In this document: one piece after another, positions 16,107-25,325 of the stretch | Layout: every line of letters starts with the position of its first letter | Numbering within the stretch: the stretch's first letter is position 1 | DNA from: Alphaproteobacteria bacterium | GTDB lineage: Bacteria > Pseudomonadota > Alphaproteobacteria > GCA-2731375 | Direction of reading: 5' to 3' | Assembly: GCA_028824965.1 (NCBI GenBank) | Contig: JAPKBD010000007.1 | Location: 1 to 36,966 of the forward strand | Length of the DNA stretch: 36,966 bases | Position numbers and translations under genes: made by a program | The notes under the pieces: model-generated | What the model was told of the DNA's origin: nothing | The model's input: the letters and a program-made list of their open reading frames with translations, nothing else | The model's database searches: none

Positions 16107-17285
16107 TCATGACAAGTCCATATGCTTGCCGTCCCACATTTTAGCCAGGACCAATGCGGCCAACAACGAGGCGCATGCGATGGCTGCCATGAAAAAATAG
16201 GCACCGTTGGCGTAATTTTCATACAACAGTCCCGCGACCGCCATCACCAACCCGACGGCGATACCCGCCCCAACGGCGCCGTGCAGGCTTTGCGCTGTGG
16301 CGGACATTTCCTCTGGTGCGGCGCGGGCAATAAAATGCATCGCCCCTAAATGTGCCGCGCCAAAGGTAAAGGCGTGCAGCGCCTGGGTCAGCACCGCCAA
16401 CCATAGGGCATCGGAAATCCCCAGAGCGGTCCAGCGCACGATACCGGCGGCGGCCCCAAGGGCCAAAAGATTGGCCGCGCCAAAGCGGGAGAGTAGGCGG
16501 TTGCCCAACCAGAACAGAATGATTTCCGCCACCACCCCTTCGGCCCACAAGGCGCCGATCAGAACATCGGAGAACCCCACACTGCGCCAATGCAATGTGG
16601 CAAAGCCGTACAGGACGGCGTGGCTGGCGCTACTCAGGCCACCTGCAAGCAAAAACAACAGGAATACGGGCTGGCGCAGCAATTGCCACATAGTGCCGGA
16701 CTTTGGGGATGTCTCTGGCTTGGGCTTTTTCGCTACGCTTTCCGCCGGCAACAGACCGCAGGCTAAAAGCACGCCGAGCATCAGGGCCAGGATCGCCCAT
16801 AGCACGGACCAGGAGCCGAATGCCGCCAACATGGGCCCGCCTGCAAAGGATGTGGCGATGAACGTCAGGGAGCCCCAGATCCGCAATCGGCCATAGTCCA
16901 GTCCCAGGCGATAGACCGCGCCCAGAACCACGGTTTCCCCCAATGGAATGATGGAAGAAAATGCGACGGAGGCGATCAGATTAACCGCCAGCAAAGCCCA
17001 AAAGCCTTTGACGAACAGGAAACAGGAAAAACCCAGCATGGCGACCAACGTCAACACCAACAAGGGTCGCCGCCGCTCCCCCTTCCGGTCAGCCAGCTGG
17101 GCAATCATGGGGTTCAGGATAACCCGCATCCACAGCCCAGCCGACAGCAGCAGGCCAATCTCAGTGGCTGAAAGGCCTCGGGCTTTCAGGAACACCGGCC
17201 AAAATGGTGCCATGACCCCCACAACGGCAAAAACCGCGCCGAAGTAAAATGATAACCGCCAAGCCTGATACGCCGTTGTGCCCAT
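16107..17285 (-). CDS. MFS transporter, HcaT/PPP-like
   Basis: Integral membrane permease of about 392 residues and roughly 12 hydrophobic helices, with FWPVFLKARGLSATEIGLLLS and an RKGERRRPLL loop after helix 2, as in the 3-phenylpropionate permease (HcaT/PPP) branch of the major facilitator superfamily. I prefer ATG 17285, which has AGGA close upstream, over GTG 17336, which would add 17 low-complexity residues and lacks a ribosome-binding site. It precedes the M81 gene in an apparent two-gene operon. The substrate is unknown; HcaT-like proteins also include nucleoside and sugar carriers, so an aromatic acid should not be assumed. Confidence 0.85.
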   Translation of the reverse strand: MGTTAYQAWRLSFYFGAVFAVVGVMAPFWPVFLKARGLSATEIGLLLSAGLWMRVILNPMIAQLADRKGERRRPLLVLTLVAMLGFSCFLFVKGFWALLAVNLIASVAFSSIIPLGETVVLGAVYRLGLDYGRLRIWGSLTFIATSFAGGPMLAAFGSWSVLWAILALMLGVLLACGLLPAESVAKKPKPETSPKSGTMWQLLRQPVFLLFLLAGGLSSASHAVLYGFATLHWRSVGFSDVLIGALWAEGVVAEIILFWLGNRLLSRFGAANLLALGAAAGIVRWTALGISDALWLAVLTQALHAFTFGAAHLGAMHFIARAAPEEMSATAQSLHGAVGAGIAVGLVMAVAGLLYENYANGAYFFMAAIACASLLAALVLAKMWDGKHMDLS

Positions 17286-17489
17286 AGTTCCTGTTTGATT
17301 TGCCGCGCTGCCACCCGCGTTACCGGATGCAACCACGAGCTAATTTTTATGAAGGGACGAAATTCAATGAATCACCACAAATATACCTGTTTTGAAGCCA
17401 GCTGACAGGGCCGACAATTACGAATACTTGATCTGGACAACCCTATCCCGGCATAGTGGGGCAACGATTTTGTCATTTAGGAAATACAG

Positions 17490-18110
17490 ATGTTGAAAGT
17501 TTATGGCCGCAGCAATTCGGTCAACGTGCAAAAAGTTATGTGGATCATCGGCGAATTGGGCCTGGATCATGAACGGATCGATGCCGGTGGTACCTTTGGC
17601 CTGAACGATCAGGAATGGTATTTGGCGATGAACCCCATGGGGCGGGTGCCGGTGCTCGATGATGATGGTTATATCTTGTGGGAAAGCCACAGCATCATCC
17701 GCTATCTGGCGCTGCAAAACCCTGATGCCGGTTTGTACCCGACGGACCCGCGGCTAGGTGGTGATGTGGACAAATGGCTGGATTGGAAGTTGGGTTTTCT
17801 GACGCCTGCTCTAACCCCTGCCTTCTGGGGCTTGATCCGCACACCTGAGGCGGAACAGGACAAAGCCGCAATCGCGGCATCGTCTAAAGCCAGCGCCGAA
17901 TTATTCGGCATTTTGGACAAGCATCTGGAGGGCCGGGAATATATGGCAGGCGATAATTTCGGCCTGGCCGATATGCCTGTCGGTGCCTTCACCTATCGTT
18001 GGTACGGCCTGGATGTGGAGCATCCTGACTACCCTAATTTGGCCGCCTGGTATGAACGTCTGTGCCAGCGTCCGGCTTATCAGGAACACGTCATGCTGCC
18101 CATAACCTGA
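17490..18110 (+). CDS. Glutathione S-transferase (Ser-type, beta/theta-like)
   Basis: 206-residue GST. The N-terminal GRSNSVNVQKVMWIIGELGL carries the serine expected to activate glutathione; MNPMGRVPVLDDDGYILWESHSIIRYL holds the cis-Pro and gamma-glutamyl binding Ser. The helical domain ends ADMPVGAFTYRW and NLAAWYERLCQRPAY. Unlike the first GST it has no Cys at the active site. It is a single gene with its own 5' region at 17337-17489, which contains no clear promoter, and it ends near a hairpin shared with the convergent ligase gene. Confidence 0.9.
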   Translation: MLKVYGRSNSVNVQKVMWIIGELGLDHERIDAGGTFGLNDQEWYLAMNPMGRVPVLDDDGYILWESHSIIRYLALQNPDAGLYPTDPRLGGDVDKWLDWKLGFLTPALTPAFWGLIRTPEAEQDKAAIAASSKASAELFGILDKHLEGREYMAGDNFGLADMPVGAFTYRWYGLDVEHPDYPNLAAWYERLCQRPAYQEHVMLPIT

Positions 18111-18136
18111 TGGAGATTTGATGGCCGGCGCGGGTT

Positions 18137-18158
18137 GCCCTGACTATTTGGTCAGGGC
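18137..18158. terminator. Hairpin between convergent genes, possible bidirectional terminator
   Basis: GCCCTGAC at 18137-18144 and GTCAGGGC at 18151-18158 are perfect 8-bp complements around a six-base loop (TATTTG). It sits between the GST stop and the end of the ligase gene and includes the ligase TGA. A T-tract is weak on either strand, so termination is inferred from position and stem strength. Confidence 0.5.
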
Positions 18159-19642
18159 TTCCTACTCAGGTCTTCAATAATTTTGAACTTCTGCACCTTG
18201 CCCATGGGGTTGCGGGGCAGCTCGGTTACGACTTCGACCCGGCGCGGAACCTTGAAACCTGCCAGGCGTTCCCGGCAGAAGCTTTCCAGGTCTGCCGCCT
18301 CAATCGTCATGCCCTCCCGCAGCACAACCAAGGCTGTGACCCGTTCGCCCCAACGATCATCGGGTAGGCCAACCACGGCGGCCTCCAACACCGCCACGTG
18401 TTCAAGGACAATGCGTTCTACCTCTGCTGTGTAGATGTTCTCACCGCCCGATATGATAATATCTTTCTTGCGATCAACAATGCACAGACGGCCATCGGGC
18501 TGCCAGATGCCGATATCGCCAGACATCACGTAGCCTCGATGCCAGGTGGCCGCCGTTGCTTCTTCCCGGCCCAGATAACCATCGAAATGGGTGACGCTTT
18601 TGACGCCAACCTCGCCGGCTTTCCCCACTGCGCAGGGCTCCCCCGCCTCATCGAATACGGCGACTTCGTTGCCGAATGTGGGCCAACCTACGGAATGGGC
18701 CAGCAGCGTGTCAGCTGCCTTGACTTCAAACGTGACCCAGCCGCCTTCGGTCCAGCCATAGGCCTCGGTAATCTTGGCATTGGGGAACATTTTCATGGCC
18801 GTCCGCGTCATGGACAAAGGTCCCGGCGCGCCGGACGATATCATGAACCGAAATGCCTCCACCAACGGCTCACCCTGGCGTCGCCATTCCTCCTCAACCA
18901 TTGTTGTCATGGACGGGACTAAAAAGGCGAAGCTACAATGATGGCTCAGCTCTGACAACGCCAGATCAGCGCGGAATTCGGGCATGATCCGGATGCGCGC
19001 GCCTATCGCCAGGGCAGCCATGGACAGCCCGGCATAGGAAAGATGAAACAATGGCCCGGGCACCAACATGACGTGATCCGCCGTCAACCCAAACTCCCAG
19101 CCCCATCGCATCAGGGCCGCCAAATAATGATCGTTGGAATAGATCGCGCCTTTTGGGAACCCCGTGGTGCCGGAGGTATAGCCGACCACACATACAGCCT
19201 CTCCGCACCTACTCTTGCCCAAAAGAGGGCGGGGTACGGATGACGGCGTCTCTATATCCTCAACCCTGACAACCGTGATGTCCAATTTGTCGGCTATTTC
19301 GGCAAACGGCCCGCCGGTCAGGATCAGCTTGGCGTCCGCGTCCTCAACCACAAAACGGATTTCCGGTTCCGCCAGTCGGGTTGAGATGGGAACAGCTGCT
19401 ACGCCGGCCATTTGGCAGGCCAGATATGCCAGAGTGGCATCCGCCTCATTCGGCAACAACAACGCCACCATGACGCCGTGACGACCTGCTTTCGCCACCG
19501 CCAAAGCCTCTGCCAGCGCCGTGATACGGCGCCAGGCTTGGCCGTAGGTCAGTGTCGCTCCGCCGTCCAGAACCTCGATGGCAATACGGTCCGGATTCGC
19601 CAGGGCGCGGACGGCGATGTTCTCCGCGATTGTCAGATGCAT
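18152..19642 (-). CDS. AMP-forming acyl-CoA synthetase/ligase
   Basis: 496-residue member of the adenylate-forming family that activates a carboxylic acid to its CoA thioester. The phosphate-binding loop YTSGTTGFPKG is at residues 155-165; EAYGWTEGGW, SGDIGIWQPDGRL and DRKKDIIISGGENIY are the later core motifs. The end PRNPMGKVQKFKI contains the catalytic Lys. Length suits medium- or long-chain or aryl acid ligases. It begins four bases after the ketoacyl synthase stop and is the last gene of a five-gene minus-strand operon, so it probably activates the substrate of that pathway. The exact acid is unknown. Confidence 0.92.
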   Translation of the reverse strand: MHLTIAENIAVRALANPDRIAIEVLDGGATLTYGQAWRRITALAEALAVAKAGRHGVMVALLLPNEADATLAYLACQMAGVAAVPISTRLAEPEIRFVVEDADAKLILTGGPFAEIADKLDITVVRVEDIETPSSVPRPLLGKSRCGEAVCVVGYTSGTTGFPKGAIYSNDHYLAALMRWGWEFGLTADHVMLVPGPLFHLSYAGLSMAALAIGARIRIMPEFRADLALSELSHHCSFAFLVPSMTTMVEEEWRRQGEPLVEAFRFMISSGAPGPLSMTRTAMKMFPNAKITEAYGWTEGGWVTFEVKAADTLLAHSVGWPTFGNEVAVFDEAGEPCAVGKAGEVGVKSVTHFDGYLGREEATAATWHRGYVMSGDIGIWQPDGRLCIVDRKKDIIISGGENIYTAEVERIVLEHVAVLEAAVVGLPDDRWGERVTALVVLREGMTIEAADLESFCRERLAGFKVPRRVEVVTELPRNPMGKVQKFKIIEDLSRKP

Positions 19643-19646
19643 GAGG

Positions 19647-20897
19647 TTAGTTTCGGGTCAGGACAACAGAGGCATTCTGACCGCCAAAGCCGAAGGAATT
19701 CACTTGAAGGCTGTCATATTTCATCTGCCGTGGTGCGCCGTGGACGATATCGAAATCCGCCTCCGGGTCCGGCTCGTCCGTATTGGCGATATAGGTAAAT
19801 CGGTCCTCCGCCATGCCGATCAGGCCGCTGATCATAGCCATGGCACCCGATGATGCGCCGGAATGACCAATATGGCCTTTGATGGAGGCGACGGGCAAGC
19901 CGCGCCCGGCGTGCACTTTGTTGATGGCACGAATTTCCGCCGTGTCACCCTTGGGTGTGCCGGTGGCGTGCGCGATGAGCGCGCCTATATCGTTCGCTGC
20001 CATGTCACTATCAGCCAATGCCAGCGCCATAGCCCTGGCTTCCCAAACGCCGGTGGGCTCAGGCGATGATGGGTGGAAGCCATCGGCGCAGGAACCATAG
20101 CCGCGCAGATACCCCAATATTTTGGCACCACGGGCCCGGGCATGTTCGGCGCGTTCCAGCACCACCATGCCGGAGCCTTCACCGACCACAATGCCGCTGC
20201 GTTTCACATCGAATGGCAGCATGGCCTGGTTCGGATCGGGTGATGGCGCCTCCATGCCATAGGCATTGCTGGTATAGAACAGCACCGGCACGAAATCACC
20301 GTCCCGGCCGCCGCCTGCCAAAGATATCCCGCCTTCTGTCCCACCCGTGATCGCAACGTCCGCTTCACCTCGTTCAATGATGCGGGCGGCTGTGCCAATG
20401 GCATCCAGGGAGGAGGCGCAGGCGGTTGTAATCGTCAGTGACGGGCCGTGCAGGCCATAGCGCATGGCAATTTGCGCTGCCGCCATGTTGGGCCAGATCT
20501 GGATCATCGTCTTGCGCGGTATGGCGTCCGGCCCGTTTGTGTCGAGGGCATGTTGCGCCTTCATCACCGCGCGCACGCCGCCGATGGAGGTGCCGTTGAC
20601 CACCGCCGTTCGCAAAGGGTCCAGCTCGCCTATATCAGCCTGTCGCACCGCCTGTTCGGCAGCGGCCAGGGTGAATTGGGCAAACAGATCGGTACCGTCT
20701 TCGATCCGCTTATCCATCCAATCGGCGGGGTCGAAATCCTCCACCACCGCCTGCCAGGCATCCCGGCCCTCAACTTCAGCCGCCCAGGGGGAGGCTTTGA
20801 TAGAGGTCTCCCCCGACATCATGCGGTCATGGAACTGCTGGCTGTCGGTACCTAATGAGGATACGACGCCGGTGCCGGTGATCGCGATCTCTACCAT
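19647..20897 (-). CDS. Beta-ketoacyl-ACP synthase (KAS II/FabF-like)
   Basis: 416-residue thiolase-fold condensing enzyme. The catalytic triad is visible as Cys160 in TTACASSLDA, His310 in AHATGTPKGD and His342 in KGHIGHSGASSG; the ending SFGFGGQNASVVL is standard. Thus it should be active in decarboxylative condensation. It is not next to fabD, acpP or a ketoreductase gene, so it is probably not the housekeeping FabF. It sits between an HpaB-family gene (16-base gap) and an acyl-CoA ligase (four-base gap), which is unusual for a purely catabolic operon. It may elongate or shorten a special acyl chain. Confidence 0.9.
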   Translation of the reverse strand: MVEIAITGTGVVSSLGTDSQQFHDRMMSGETSIKASPWAAEVEGRDAWQAVVEDFDPADWMDKRIEDGTDLFAQFTLAAAEQAVRQADIGELDPLRTAVVNGTSIGGVRAVMKAQHALDTNGPDAIPRKTMIQIWPNMAAAQIAMRYGLHGPSLTITTACASSLDAIGTAARIIERGEADVAITGGTEGGISLAGGGRDGDFVPVLFYTSNAYGMEAPSPDPNQAMLPFDVKRSGIVVGEGSGMVVLERAEHARARGAKILGYLRGYGSCADGFHPSSPEPTGVWEARAMALALADSDMAANDIGALIAHATGTPKGDTAEIRAINKVHAGRGLPVASIKGHIGHSGASSGAMAMISGLIGMAEDRFTYIANTDEPDPEADFDIVHGAPRQMKYDSLQVNSFGFGGQNASVVLTRN

Positions 20898-20913
20898 TGC
20901 GCCAATCTCCTAG

Positions 20914-22299
20914 CTACTCTGCGGCTTCCACTTCGATATTGGCAGCATGCAACGCCGCACGTTTGGCACCTTCCAGATCGTAATGCCGCCGGGTCACGAT
21001 GCGCTGGGCATAAAGCCCGCCGCCAGCTTGGAGGTTGGTGACAAAGCGCCAACCGCCGTAAGAATCCGCTGTCAGGTCACGGATGGCATGGAACAATTTC
21101 ATACGGTATTCGCCCGATGCACCATTGCCCCCCGCCATGTATTTACGCACCAAAGCACCAACTTCATTGTTTTCCAGATCCGCAATAGACGGCGCTGTGA
21201 CGATGGACCCGCCGGAGATGTCATGCACATGGCGGACGATTTGGTTGTAGTTAGCGGCACCATGGTATTTGCCGGCGTTGATATACAGCTCATTCGGGAA
21301 GGCCGCGCCATCGGGTCCAAAATCGCAATTGAACATGGCCGCTTCCAATGAGGCGCGGATCAAGGTGGCGTGAATGATCATGTCGGAAATTTTTTCCTTC
21401 ACATGGCCCACCCGCTCCAAACCATTCGCTTCCGCGATCAATTGGGCGAAACCAACCAATTCGTCGGCTTCGTCCGCCAAAAAGGCCAGGCTGCCCAGGC
21501 GTTCCCACAGGCCAAGAGAATGCGCGAAGGTGGCGGCGTACTTAATCTCACCATTCAGAAAAATACGCTCATTCGGCACGAAAACATCGTCGAAAATAAC
21601 AAAGCCTTCCGGGCAATGGTCGTTGGCGGAAATGGGGAAGTCGCGGGTGTCCGCATGGCGGGGCGCATAGGATGTGTTGACGATTTTAACGCCCGGCGAT
21701 TTTACCGCAACGCAGCAGGCAATGGCATAATCTTCCTCACCCGGCTTCATGGCCTTTGTGGGAATAGTCAGCAGCTCATGACCTAACGAGGCACCGGTGA
21801 TGTGCAGTTTTGCGCCGCGGATGACCACGCCGTCTTCACGCTGTTCGACAACCCGGCAATATGAATCCGGGTCCGACTGTTTGCCGGGCGGTAGACTGCG
21901 GTCGCCCTTGGCATCCGTGATGCATTGGGTGATGCGCCGGTCACTGGCCTGCATTTCTTCTACATAGGCCATGATCCGTTTGTTATAGACGGGCATGTCG
22001 GGCATGCGACCGGCGGCCGTGATTAAGGTCATGATAGAGCTATAGGTGACATGGGCCAGCATATCGGCGCTGTGCAACAGGGGTATGCGGTCTTTTAGTT
22101 CCTGGGCGGATTTCGGTACGCCCATAAGTGGGCTACGGGCATCAGCCCCCGGCGAATAGAACCTATCAAAACAATTCGCCACAACCGTGGCGGCAACGCC
22201 CATGATGGGATGGTTGGGGATGTCATCGACCCGTTCGCCTTCAAAATACGTGGCCCGGCCGTCATCCAGGGTTGCCAGATACTCTTTACCTGTCAGCAT
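20914..22299 (-). CDS. HpaB-family protein (4-hydroxyphenylacetate 3-monooxygenase / 4-hydroxybutyryl-CoA dehydratase superfamily)
   Basis: 461-residue flavoprotein of the acyl-CoA dehydrogenase-like HpaB fold. Recognisable are ITDAKGDRSLPP, VVEQREDGVVIRGAKLHITG, FDDVFVPNERIFL and the C-terminal NYNQIVRHVHDISGG-IVTAPS region. These also resemble 4-hydroxybutyryl-CoA dehydratase. However, the two N-terminal cluster cysteines of that dehydratase are replaced by non-Cys residues (region SADMLAHVTYSS), and the later Cys is missing although a His remains (FAHSLGLWERLGS). An iron-sulfur dehydratase is therefore unlikely and a two-component FADH2-dependent hydroxylase is more plausible. No HpaC flavin reductase is in the window. 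GAGG before ATG 22299 supports the start. Confidence 0.82.
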   Translation of the reverse strand: MLTGKEYLATLDDGRATYFEGERVDDIPNHPIMGVAATVVANCFDRFYSPGADARSPLMGVPKSAQELKDRIPLLHSADMLAHVTYSSIMTLITAAGRMPDMPVYNKRIMAYVEEMQASDRRITQCITDAKGDRSLPPGKQSDPDSYCRVVEQREDGVVIRGAKLHITGASLGHELLTIPTKAMKPGEEDYAIACCVAVKSPGVKIVNTSYAPRHADTRDFPISANDHCPEGFVIFDDVFVPNERIFLNGEIKYAATFAHSLGLWERLGSLAFLADEADELVGFAQLIAEANGLERVGHVKEKISDMIIHATLIRASLEAAMFNCDFGPDGAAFPNELYINAGKYHGAANYNQIVRHVHDISGGSIVTAPSIADLENNEVGALVRKYMAGGNGASGEYRMKLFHAIRDLTADSYGGWRFVTNLQAGGGLYAQRIVTRRHYDLEGAKRAALHAANIEVEAAE

Positions 22300-22404
22300 A
22301 ATCGTTTCCTCTGTACTTTTCTTTTAGGCCGCAGCCCGAAATCTTGCCTTTAGGTTAGCATTCGATCCCCATTAAAGGTCAATCTTCAGCGGTGCCCCTT
22401 TGGG

Positions 22405-23271
22405 TCAATCGCCATATTTCTTATCGAATTCCCAAACGTCTTCGAAGCCCATCAACTTGTTCATATCCTCGAACGGATACAGCTGGTCAGCGACCTGGGT
22501 GGAAATGCCGTCCTTTTTCAGGGCACCATAGACATTGTGCAGCACCTGCGCGGTGGCCAGAAAGCCCGTGCCGGGGAAAATGGCGATCTTAAAGCCGATA
22601 TCCTCCAGCTCCTCAGCGCTCAATAACGGCGTCCGTCCGCCCTCAACCATATTGGCGAAGCACGGTTTGTCGAAATTGGCACAGACGGTCTTCATCTCGT
22701 CCAAAGTCTCCGGGCTTTCGATAAAGATGATGTCCGCGCCCGCTTTGGAAAATGCCTCCCCCCGGCGCAAAGCTTCATCCAGGCCCAATGATGTCCGGCT
22801 ATCGGTACGTGCGATGATCAGGAAATCGTCGGACTCCCGTGCTTCCGCTGCGACCTTGATCTTGGTCACCATATCTTCAAGCGGGACCACTTTGCGGCCC
22901 AGGGTATGGCCGCATTTCTTGGGAAATTCCTGATCTTCGATCTGGATCGCCTGAACGCCTGCTTTTTCGTAGCCACGGATGGTGTGCTGTACGTTCAAAG
23001 CGCCGCCAAAGCCCGTATCTGCATCTGCTATCAAAGGTGTCGTAGTGCGCGAGGCGACCTGGGAGGCGCGACCGACCATGTCCGTATATGTGGCATAGCC
23101 CGCATCCGGCTGGCCCAGGTAAGAGGCGGCGATGCCATAGCCGGTCATATAGATCGCATTAAAACCCATGCTGTCTGCCATGCGGGCCGAAATCAGATCA
23201 AATATACCTGGTGCCAGGACGAATTCACCGTCTCGCAGGCATTGGGCGATGGTCTTTTTCTGTTCACTCAT
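22405..23271 (-). CDS. Isocitrate lyase/PEP mutase superfamily enzyme
   Basis: 288-residue TIM-barrel enzyme. DADTGFG provides the magnesium-binding aspartates, QIEDQEFPKKCGH carries the K-K-C-G-H lyase signature with catalytic Cys, and IARTDSR is conserved. The KKCGH motif argues for a C-C lyase of the 2-methylisocitrate or 2,3-dimethylmalate lyase type rather than a phosphonomutase. Related oxaloacetate decarboxylases are not excluded. It is the second gene of the minus-strand operon, after a crotonase and before the HpaB-family gene, where it could cleave a hydroxy-dicarboxylic acid. AAGGGAAA before ATG 23271 acts as ribosome-binding site. Confidence 0.88.
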   Translation of the reverse strand: MSEQKKTIAQCLRDGEFVLAPGIFDLISARMADSMGFNAIYMTGYGIAASYLGQPDAGYATYTDMVGRASQVASRTTTPLIADADTGFGGALNVQHTIRGYEKAGVQAIQIEDQEFPKKCGHTLGRKVVPLEDMVTKIKVAAEARESDDFLIIARTDSRTSLGLDEALRRGEAFSKAGADIIFIESPETLDEMKTVCANFDKPCFANMVEGGRTPLLSAEELEDIGFKIAIFPGTGFLATAQVLHNVYGALKKDGISTQVADQLYPFEDMNKLMGFEDVWEFDKKYGD

Positions 23272-23286
23272 GTCGTAATTTCCCTT

Positions 23287-24066
23287 TTAGTCTTGCCACT
23301 GCGGGGCGCGCTTAGCCAAAAACGCGGCAACGCCCTCGCGAAAATTATCTGTTCCTGCCAATCCTGTCACTAGATCCGCTTCCAGGGCCAGGCCGTCGTT
23401 GAAATCAATGCTGCCGCCCAGGGTAATGCTTTGACGGATCGCCGCCAATGCCTCAGGTGGCTTTGCCGCCAATTTTTCACCATACGCCTGAACTTCATCC
23501 CGAAGGCTTTCAGGTGCCACCAAGCTATCCACCAAACCAATTTCAAGCGCTTCGATGGCAGAGATCAAGGTGCCGTCATAGAGCAACTTGATCGCATTGG
23601 GGCGACCGATCAATCGGGCCAGGGCCTGGGTCGCACCCACAGGGGGGATGAGGTTGATGTTAATCTCCGGCTGGCCCAGACGGGCGTCCGTGGCGGCAAA
23701 GCGCAGATCGCAATGCAGGGTCATTTCCAACCCGCCACCGACCGCAGTACCATGAATGGCCGCCAGCAGCGGTTTTTCGGACTGGCGCAGGGTTTTGACC
23801 AGGTTATGGGCCATCACCACCCATTCCGCCATTTCGGCTGCTGCCATGCCGCTGAAGACGTCCAGGTCCGCGCCGGTGGAGAAAAACCGGTCCAGGGCTG
23901 AGGCCATGACGATCACGCGCACTTCACGGTCGGCCAGATGTTCCTCTATCCCACGCTGAACCTCCCGCACCATATCCCAATCAAAGGCGTTAATGGGCGG
24001 GCGGGCGAATTCCAGCCATCCGACCCGGTTAATGGTGCTTAGTTTGATGTGTTCATAGTCGCTCAT
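23287..24066 (-). CDS. Enoyl-CoA hydratase/isomerase family protein
   Basis: 259-residue crotonase. The oxyanion and catalytic segments are FSTGADLDVFSG, IHGTAVGGGLEMTLHCDLRFA and GQPEININLIPPVGATQAL; both catalytic Glu positions (in GGLEM and QPEIN) are filled, so hydratase activity is plausible. ATG 24066 is chosen; GTG 24078 would add four residues. First gene of the five-gene minus-strand operon and divergent, across 107 bases, from the acyl-CoA dehydrogenase pair, with which it probably acts in sequence. The gap to the next gene is 15 bases. Confidence 0.9.
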   Translation of the reverse strand: MSDYEHIKLSTINRVGWLEFARPPINAFDWDMVREVQRGIEEHLADREVRVIVMASALDRFFSTGADLDVFSGMAAAEMAEWVVMAHNLVKTLRQSEKPLLAAIHGTAVGGGLEMTLHCDLRFAATDARLGQPEININLIPPVGATQALARLIGRPNAIKLLYDGTLISAIEALEIGLVDSLVAPESLRDEVQAYGEKLAAKPPEALAAIRQSITLGGSIDFNDGLALEADLVTGLAGTDNFREGVAAFLAKRAPQWQD

Positions 24067-24173
24067 GTGAAATTCCACAGGTCATCATTTTTGGGTCAAC
24101 ACCTATCAGACCTTTAATGGGACCGCTTCGGCTGCTAGTTTAGCCATCATTGTAGTCCGAATTGAGAGCAAAC
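24067..24173. promoter_or_regulatory. Divergent promoter region between two acyl-CoA operons
   Basis: These 107 bases separate the start codons of the minus-strand crotonase operon and the plus-strand dehydrogenase operon and must contain both promoters or lie next to them. I do not see a clear consensus -35/-10 pair or a long palindrome. The word TTGGGTCAA occurs here and again at the 3' end of the lyase gene, probably by chance. Shared control is an inference from the arrangement. Confidence 0.4.
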
Positions 24174-25325
24174 ATGCATTCCTTCCGTTTTGAACCCGCC
24201 GAGCTGCCGCCTGAAACGGCTGAAATTCGCGCAGAGGTCCGGGATTTCCTGGATAAAAACCTATCCGATTATCCATCTGTTATGCGGGCCAGATCCTGGG
24301 CCGGTTATGACGCAGAATTCAGTGCCAAGGTGGGCCAGGCCGGTTTCCTTGGCATGACCTATCCAAAGGAATACGGCGGCCATGGCCGCACGGCCTTTGA
24401 ACGCTACGTGATGTTGGAGGAGATGCTGGCCGCAGGCGCGCCCGTCTCCGCCCATTGGATCGCGGATCGGCAAAGCGGGCCGTTGATTTTGGAATTCGGC
24501 ACGGAAGATCTGAAACAACGCATCGTCCCGGCAATTGCCAAGGGTGAGGCGTTCTTTTGCATTGGGATGAGCGAGCCGGATTCAGGCTCCGACCTTGCCT
24601 CCATTCGCACCAAGGCAACCCGCACGGAAGGTGGTTGGTTGATCAACGGTACCAAGGTTTGGACGTCTGGCGCGCATCTTGTGCACTACATGATCGCCCT
24701 GGTGCGGACCAACACTGACGTTGAAAAGAAGCATGATGGGATGTCGCAAATCCTGATCGATTTGCGTGAGACGGACGGCATTACCATTCGCCCCATCAAG
24801 AACATGGCGGGGGAGGAACATTTCAACGAATGCGTTTTCCAGGATGCTTTCGTGCCTGATGCCAATATCATTGGTACAGAGGGGAAGGGCTGGGCCCAGG
24901 TGATGGCGGAGCTGGCCTTCGAACGCTCCGGCCCGGAACGTTATATGTCTTCCTACCAGCTGATCCTGGAATTGCTGAACGAAGTTTCCAAAGATACCGG
25001 CCCTGCTGGCGCCAGGGCCGCAGGTCGACTGGTGGCCCATTTGGCGACCTTGCGAAACATGTCGATTTCGGTTGCGGCGAAATTGCAATCCGGCGAAGAC
25101 CCAGCTCTTGATGGCTCCGTCGTCAAGGAACTGGGGACGTTGTTTGAACAGTCAGTCCCGGTGATTGCCCATCAAACGTTTGATCGGGAACCCAGCCTTG
25201 AGCACGGCGACGATTTCGCCCAGACCCTGGCATATGTCACCCAGGCAGCACCTTCATTTTCCTTGCGCGGCGGCACCCGTGAAATTGTGCGGGGCATTAT
25301 CGCCCGAGGTTTGGGCCTAAGATGA
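24174..25325 (+). CDS. Acyl-CoA dehydrogenase, first of a pair
   Basis: 383-residue FAD enzyme of the acyl-CoA dehydrogenase family. The middle domain has FCIGMSEPDSGSDLASIRT and the flavin-binding WLINGTKVWTSGAH; the C-terminal domain ends FSLRGGTREIVRGIIARGLGL, the usual GGTxEIxR adenine-contact region. ATG 24174 is preferred over TTG 24162. The stop overlaps the next dehydrogenase start in ATGA. Such adjacent unequal pairs form alpha2beta2 enzymes in steroid and related acyl-CoA catabolism (ChsE, FadE28/29 type), often with one FAD site per dimer; the same is plausible here but not shown. Confidence 0.92.
   Translation: MHSFRFEPAELPPETAEIRAEVRDFLDKNLSDYPSVMRARSWAGYDAEFSAKVGQAGFLGMTYPKEYGGHGRTAFERYVMLEEMLAAGAPVSAHWIADRQSGPLILEFGTEDLKQRIVPAIAKGEAFFCIGMSEPDSGSDLASIRTKATRTEGGWLINGTKVWTSGAHLVHYMIALVRTNTDVEKKHDGMSQILIDLRETDGITIRPIKNMAGEEHFNECVFQDAFVPDANIIGTEGKGWAQVMAELAFERSGPERYMSSYQLILELLNEVSKDTGPAGARAAGRLVAHLATLRNMSISVAAKLQSGEDPALDGSVVKELGTLFEQSVPVIAHQTFDREPSLEHGDDFAQTLAYVTQAAPSFSLRGGTREIVRGIIARGLGLR

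Noticed and set aside
20914-22299. 4-Hydroxybutyryl-CoA dehydratase
   Set aside because: The conserved cluster cysteines are not present, although the overall similarity is clear.
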